From assembly GCF_017815535.1 (NCBI RefSeq), contig NZ_CP072596.1, forward strand, positions 744,001 to 808,000: 64,000 bases of DNA, written 5' to 3'. This stretch comes from Tessaracoccus sp. MC1865 (lineage in GTDB: Bacteria; Actinomycetota; Actinomycetes; Propionibacteriales; Propionibacteriaceae). The translations under genes were made by a program, and so were the position numbers. Position 1 is the stretch's first letter. Each line of letters begins with the position of its first letter. Shown piece by piece: positions 60,690 through 64,000 of the stretch. The notes beneath the pieces are model-generated. The model was not told the DNA's origin. It saw only the letters and a program-made list of their open reading frames with translations, and made no database searches.

Positions 60690-63600
60690 TCAGGCGTTCA
60701 CGTCGGCCCGGGAGATCAGGTCCGACATCTCGCCGCTGTTCGGCGCGGTCAGGTCAGCCATCCGCTCCTTGCTGACCCGCGCGACGATGATGTTGCCCAG
60801 TTCAGTGGCGACGTCGGAGTACAGGCCCTGGGCCTTCATCCGCTCGCATTGGGCGGCGTTGGCTTCCGTGGGCGAGACGTAGTGCACAGCGTCGGCCTTG
60901 AAGCGCTGGATCATGTACAGGTGCACCAGCATCGAGAGGCGCTTCTTGCGGAGGTTGTCGTCGAAGGTGTTCTGGTCGCGCACCGAGATGAAGGTGCGTC
61001 CGTGGCGGTCGTTGATGGGGGCGAACACGATGTTGTGCACCTTGTCGTCCGGCCCGCGGTAGACCGCCAGTTCCAGCAGTTCGGGCGCCTCCCGGCTGGG
61101 CCGCAGGCTCGCCTGCAGCGGTGCCCCGAGCCCGTTGAACTCAGCCCACTCGGCCAGCCAGTCTTCGAGGACCTTCTTCGGCAGTTCGGTCTGCACCAGG
61201 TGCTGGGTCTGGGTGGAGCCCTTGCCCATCGCCTTGGTGGTGGCGGTGCGTGCCGAGCAGGCGGCCAGCGCCGCGTCGAGACGCGGGCCGCCGACATGGG
61301 TCTGCGGCGTTCGGTACGGCGACTCCAGCAGCCTGATCCGGCGCTGCACCTTGGCGAGGGCCAGCATGCCGTCGTGCATGAGCGCGGAGGCGAACTCCTC
61401 GCCGGCCACACCGTCGATCTGGTGCCCGCCGTAGGTGATGAAGTTGAACACGAAGCCCGCAGCTCCCAGTTTCGCCGGGAACTCGCGCATCTCGTCGTCG
61501 GTCATGCCGGTGGAGTCCCAGTTGAACGATGGTGACAGGTTGTAGGCGAGCATCTTGTCGGGGAACACCTCGTGCATCGCCCTGGCGAAGTGCTCGGCCT
61601 CCCTGATGTCGGCCGAAGCCGTCTCCATCCAGATGATGTCCGCGTAGGGCGCCACGCTCAGCGACTTGCGGATGGCGTACTCGATACCCCCGCGCACCTG
61701 GTAGAAGCCTTCGGGGGTGCGGGCGACGTCGGCGTTCCAGTAGAAGTCGATGCCTAGCTCGCGCGCCTTGTCACGCACCATCCAGAAGGAGGCATCCGCC
61801 GCGAACTCGCGCCACTCCTCCTCGCTGATCGGCAGGTCTGCGTCGTCGGCGGCCAGCAGTTGGAGCCGGTTCGCCACGGCCTCCCCGATGGTCATCAGGC
61901 CGGCTGCGGCCTCCCACAGGCCCACCATGTCGTTGACCAGGCCGTCGTAGGTCTCATCGACGATGGGCTCGGCTGCGCCCACGAGCCGGGTGGCCGCCTG
62001 CCCTGCCTTGGCCATCAGGCCGTTGTGCTCCAGCCACTCGTCGGCCGCGGCGTACTCCTCGTCGGTGATCGTGTAGAGCTGGAAGCCGGACAACACCTTC
62101 GTGCCCGCCGTGTGCATGGCGCGCATGAGCGCAAGGGTGACGAGCTTGTACGACGGGATGGACGGATTGGTCGCGCCCAGGACGAAGGGGTGGTCGCGCT
62201 CGTCACCGTTGTTGTCGAGGAGGGTGGCCGCTTCGGCGTCGGTGCGGGCGACGATGAGGCCCGGCACACCCATGATGTCGAGCTGGAACCGCGCCGCGTT
62301 GAGACGCTTGATCTGCTCGTCGACCCCCACGAGCACCTTGCCGCCCTGGTGGCCGCACTTCTTCGTGCCGGGGCGCTGGTCCTCGATGTGGTAGCCCGTC
62401 ACGCCCACCTCGACGAAGCGGCGGATGAGGTTGCGCACGTGGGCGTCGCCACCGTGGCCGGTGTCGGCATCGGCGATGATGAACGGCCGGTAGTCGACGG
62501 GGGCGGGGGCCACCGCGAGGTCCTCTGGGCGCATGCGGGCCCGTAGGTAGGTCTGGTTGCGGTCAGCGGTCAGCAGCGCGCGCACGATGCCGGCCGCCTC
62601 GTCGGGAACCTGCGAGAGGGGGTAACTGGCCAGGTCCGCGCCTGGGTCCTCGGTGACCGATCCCTTGGCCGAGGTGGCCCACCCGCCCAGGTAGATGCCC
62701 TCCATGCCCATGCGCTTCATGGTCACGGCCTGGCTGGGGGAGTAGGGGCCGAATGTGGTGATCGACTTCTTCTCCGAGAACAGCTCGCGCAGCCGCGTGT
62801 GGAAGGCGGCGGCGTTGTCGCGGGCGATCGGGTACGCCGTGGGGATGGTGCCGCGCTGCTCCGCCACCTGGCGGGCCGAGTAGAGCCGCTTGATTCCGGC
62901 GAAGCGGTCGCCGTCCATGTACTGCTGGATGTCGGTGGCGGTCTGATCGATGGTCATGTCAGGTCCCTCGTTGGTTGACGTGATGGGATGGTCGGTGGGC
63001 GTCGGCGCTGCGGCCAGATCGAGGTTCCAGGTGATGCGGGTGCCGTCGTCGGCGAACGCGGTGAGGTACCGCTCGATCCGGGCCTCGGCCTCGCGCAGGC
63101 CGTGGTTGTTGAGGTTGAGGTTGAGCAGATCGATGTACCAGGGCGCCTTGACCGGGTACGTGACGTAGGCGCGCACGATCTCCCGCGCGATGGGCAGGGT
63201 CGTGGTCTTCGACACCTCGTGGACGTCTCTGGCATCCGCGGCGACGAGCTTGCGATACTCCTCGTCGAGCAGCCGTTCGAACAGTTCCGCGGTCATCGGA
63301 TCCCCGGCCCTGACGCCGGTCTCGTCGTCGTCGGTGGTGAACGTGGCGCGCTTGTGCAACCACTCCCACAGCACCGAGAGGCGGATCTCGCCCGTGGCCG
63401 CGTCCTCCATCAGGTAGAGCACGCTGTCGTCGCCGAAGAAATCCGCAGGCTTAAGCGCCGCGGCCTGGAACCCCTGGCCGAACGCGTTGCCGTACTGGAG
63501 CCCCACGCTCAGGAGGTCGCGGGCGCCGCGGACGGTGCGGGGCGCGTCCTCCAGCTGGGTCAGGGCACGGGCGTCCTCGGCGGTGTAGGTCAGCGCCGGG

Positions 63601-64000
63601 AACTCGCGCCCGAGCTGGTTGTCGTCGCCGACGCGTTCCCAGACCGGCCGCATGATGTGCACCATCTTCCAGTGGGCCACCCACTTGCCCGAGGCGCCCT
63701 CGCGCTGCTCGCGCTCGCCGCCGGCCACCGCCCTGGTCATGGCCGTGGCGACCCCCTCCTCGCTGCCGACGGGGATGTTGGGCTCCATCCCGCCCTGCCA
63801 GAGCGAGAAGTTGCCTGCCGCGTCGGGCGTGTTGACGGCCCTGCGGACGCGGTCCTCGTAGGCGCGCATGTAGGCGTACGTCATGGTGATGGCGTCGATG
63901 TTGGGGTTGGTGAACTCGGGATCCCAGGCCATGGCGTCGGAGACTGAGTTGATGTAGTCCCAGCGGCCGGTGTTGAAGCCGACGAAGTGGAGGCCGAGCG
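60690..64000 (-). CDS. aceB-aceA: Malate synthase-isocitrate lyase fusion, N-terminus outside the window
   Basis: One open frame of over 1,100 visible residues runs to the window edge. Its first part is the C-terminal portion of malate synthase A ([45 protein letters not shown]). A linker ([19 protein letters not shown]) leads to a full 755-residue isocitrate lyase ([12 protein letters not shown], catalytic [22 protein letters not shown]). The lyase part is the long ICL2 type with an extra C-terminal region. GAGGGA six bases before an internal ATG at 62957 could also start separate isocitrate lyase. Both enzymes form the glyoxylate shunt. Confidence 0.85.
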   Translation of the reverse strand, partial: LGLHFVGFNTGRWDYINSVSDAMAWDPEFTNPNIDAITMTYAYMRAYEDRVRRAVNTPDAAGNFSLWQGGMEPNIPVGSEEGVATAMTRAVAGGEREQREGASGKWVAHWKMVHIMRPVWERVGDDNQLGREFPALTYTAEDARALTQLEDAPRTVRGARDLLSVGLQYGNAFGQGFQAAALKPADFFGDDSVLYLMEDAATGEIRLSVLWEWLHKRATFTTDDDETGVRAGDPMTAELFERLLDEEYRKLVAADARDVHEVSKTTTLPIAREIVRAYVTYPVKAPWYIDLLNLNLNNHGLREAEARIERYLTAFADDGTRITWNLDLAAAPTPTDHPITSTNEGPDMTIDQTATDIQQYMDGDRFAGIKRLYSARQVAEQRGTIPTAYPIARDNAAAFHTRLRELFSEKKSITTFGPYSPSQAVTMKRMGMEGIYLGGWATSAKGSVTEDPGADLASYPLSQVPDEAAGIVRALLTADRNQTYLRARMRPEDLAVAPAPVDYRPFIIADADTGHGGDAHVRNLIRRFVEVGVTGYHIEDQRPGTKKCGHQGGKVLVGVDEQIKRLNAARFQLDIMGVPGLIVARTDAEAATLLDNNGDERDHPFVLGATNPSIPSYKLVTLALMRAMHTAGTKVLSGFQLYTITDEEYAAADEWLEHNGLMAKAGQAATRLVGAAEPIVDETYDGLVNDMVGLWEAAAGLMTIGEAVANRLQLLAADDADLPISEEEWREFAADASFWMVRDKARELGIDFYWNADVARTPEGFYQVRGGIEYAIRKSLSVAPYADIIWMETASADIREAEHFARAMHEVFPDKMLAYNLSPSFNWDSTGMTDDEMREFPAKLGAAGFVFNFITYGGHQIDGVAGEEFASALMHDGMLALAKVQRRIRLLESPYRTPQTHVGGPRLDAALAACSARTATTKAMGKGSTQTQHLVQTELPKKVLEDWLAEWAEFNGLGAPLQASLRPSREAPELLELAVYRGPDDKVHNIVFAPINDRHGRTFISVRDQNTFDDNLRKKRLSMLVHLYMIQRFKADAVHYVSPTEANAAQCERMKAQGLYSDVATELGNIIVARVSKERMADLTAPNSGEMSDLISRADVNA

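Noticed and set aside
62930-62990. Treating malate synthase and isocitrate lyase as two separate genes
   Set aside because: No stop codon occurs in the frame between them, so the literal sequence supports a fusion; the internal start is noted as an alternative.
1-64000. CRISPR arrays, rRNA genes, riboswitches and insertion sequences
   Set aside because: I saw no regular direct repeats with spacers, no rRNA-like stretch, no recognisable riboswitch core and no transposase with terminal repeats.

Overview
The window is GC-rich bacterial chromosome with almost no non-coding space. Mycothiol S-conjugate amidase (mca), DUF4307 and DUF4245 membrane proteins, a WhiB-like protein, a DUF222/13E12 HNH protein, Arr and a DtxR/IdeR-type iron box all point to an actinobacterium. 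From memory, the order greA - DUF4307 - mca - YyaL-like - PAQR - short-chain prenyl synthase - DUF4245 - xseA/xseB - ispH - ychF is broadly that of the Mycobacterium tuberculosis Rv1080c-Rv1112 stretch, so this is conserved core chromosome. A member of the Propionibacteriales is my guess, not something the sequence proves. Many housekeeping genes have a TANNNT -10 box (often TAGGCT or TAGACT) only 6-8 bases before the start codon, which implies leaderless mRNAs.

Layout. 1-13.2 kb: core and small-repair genes (zinc peptidase, lipoprotein, a protein with a divergent DisA-like domain, AlkD-like glycosylase, YbaK deacylase, two GNATs, msrA, ung, a DUF2089 pair, greA, mca, rhomboid, YyaL-like). 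13.3-22.0 kb: DUF1349 protein, then a seven-gene operon under a ROK regulator (sugar-binding lipoprotein, two permeases, Eis-like acetyltransferase, GH29 fucosidase, Gfo/Idh/MocA oxidoreductase) that probably imports and processes a fucosylated glycan. 22.0-28.4 kb: two small unknowns, a TY-Chap/ADP-ribosylglycohydrolase/phosphatase fusion, and a MacB-like ABC exporter operon. 28.4-40.6 kb: phoH, a PIG-L deacetylase, PAQR protein, prenyl synthase, DUF4245, xseB/xseA, ispH, ilvA, rmuC, M18 aminopeptidase. 40.7-44.5 kb: iron-siderophore ABC operon behind an IdeR-like box. 44.7-45.8 kb: ychF.

The most striking region is 45.8-55.1 kb. An 8,526-bp integrative element (serine integrase, PriPol/D5 primase-helicase, WhiB-like protein with an extra C-terminal domain, HNH nuclease, HK97-type capsid protein, two zinc-ribbon proteins, but no terminase, portal or tail genes) is inserted in the last codons of ychF. 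The attL and attR junctions can be read directly: the displaced ychF tail (encoding DVVEFRFNV-stop) lies at 54317-54346, and joining the element's two ends recreates a 48-bp attP with symmetric ATGCCTA outer arms around a central GT. A second displaced ychF tail at 55104-55133, enclosing one unknown gene, records an older insertion in the same codon. The element resembles phiRv1-type prophage satellites.

55.1-60.6 kb: arr, DinB-like, YciI-like, OsmC, DUF222-HNH and hypothetical genes. 60.7-64.0 kb: malate synthase and a long (ICL2-like) isocitrate lyase in one uninterrupted reading frame running off the right edge, an apparent fused glyoxylate-shunt enzyme in malate synthase-isocitrate lyase order.
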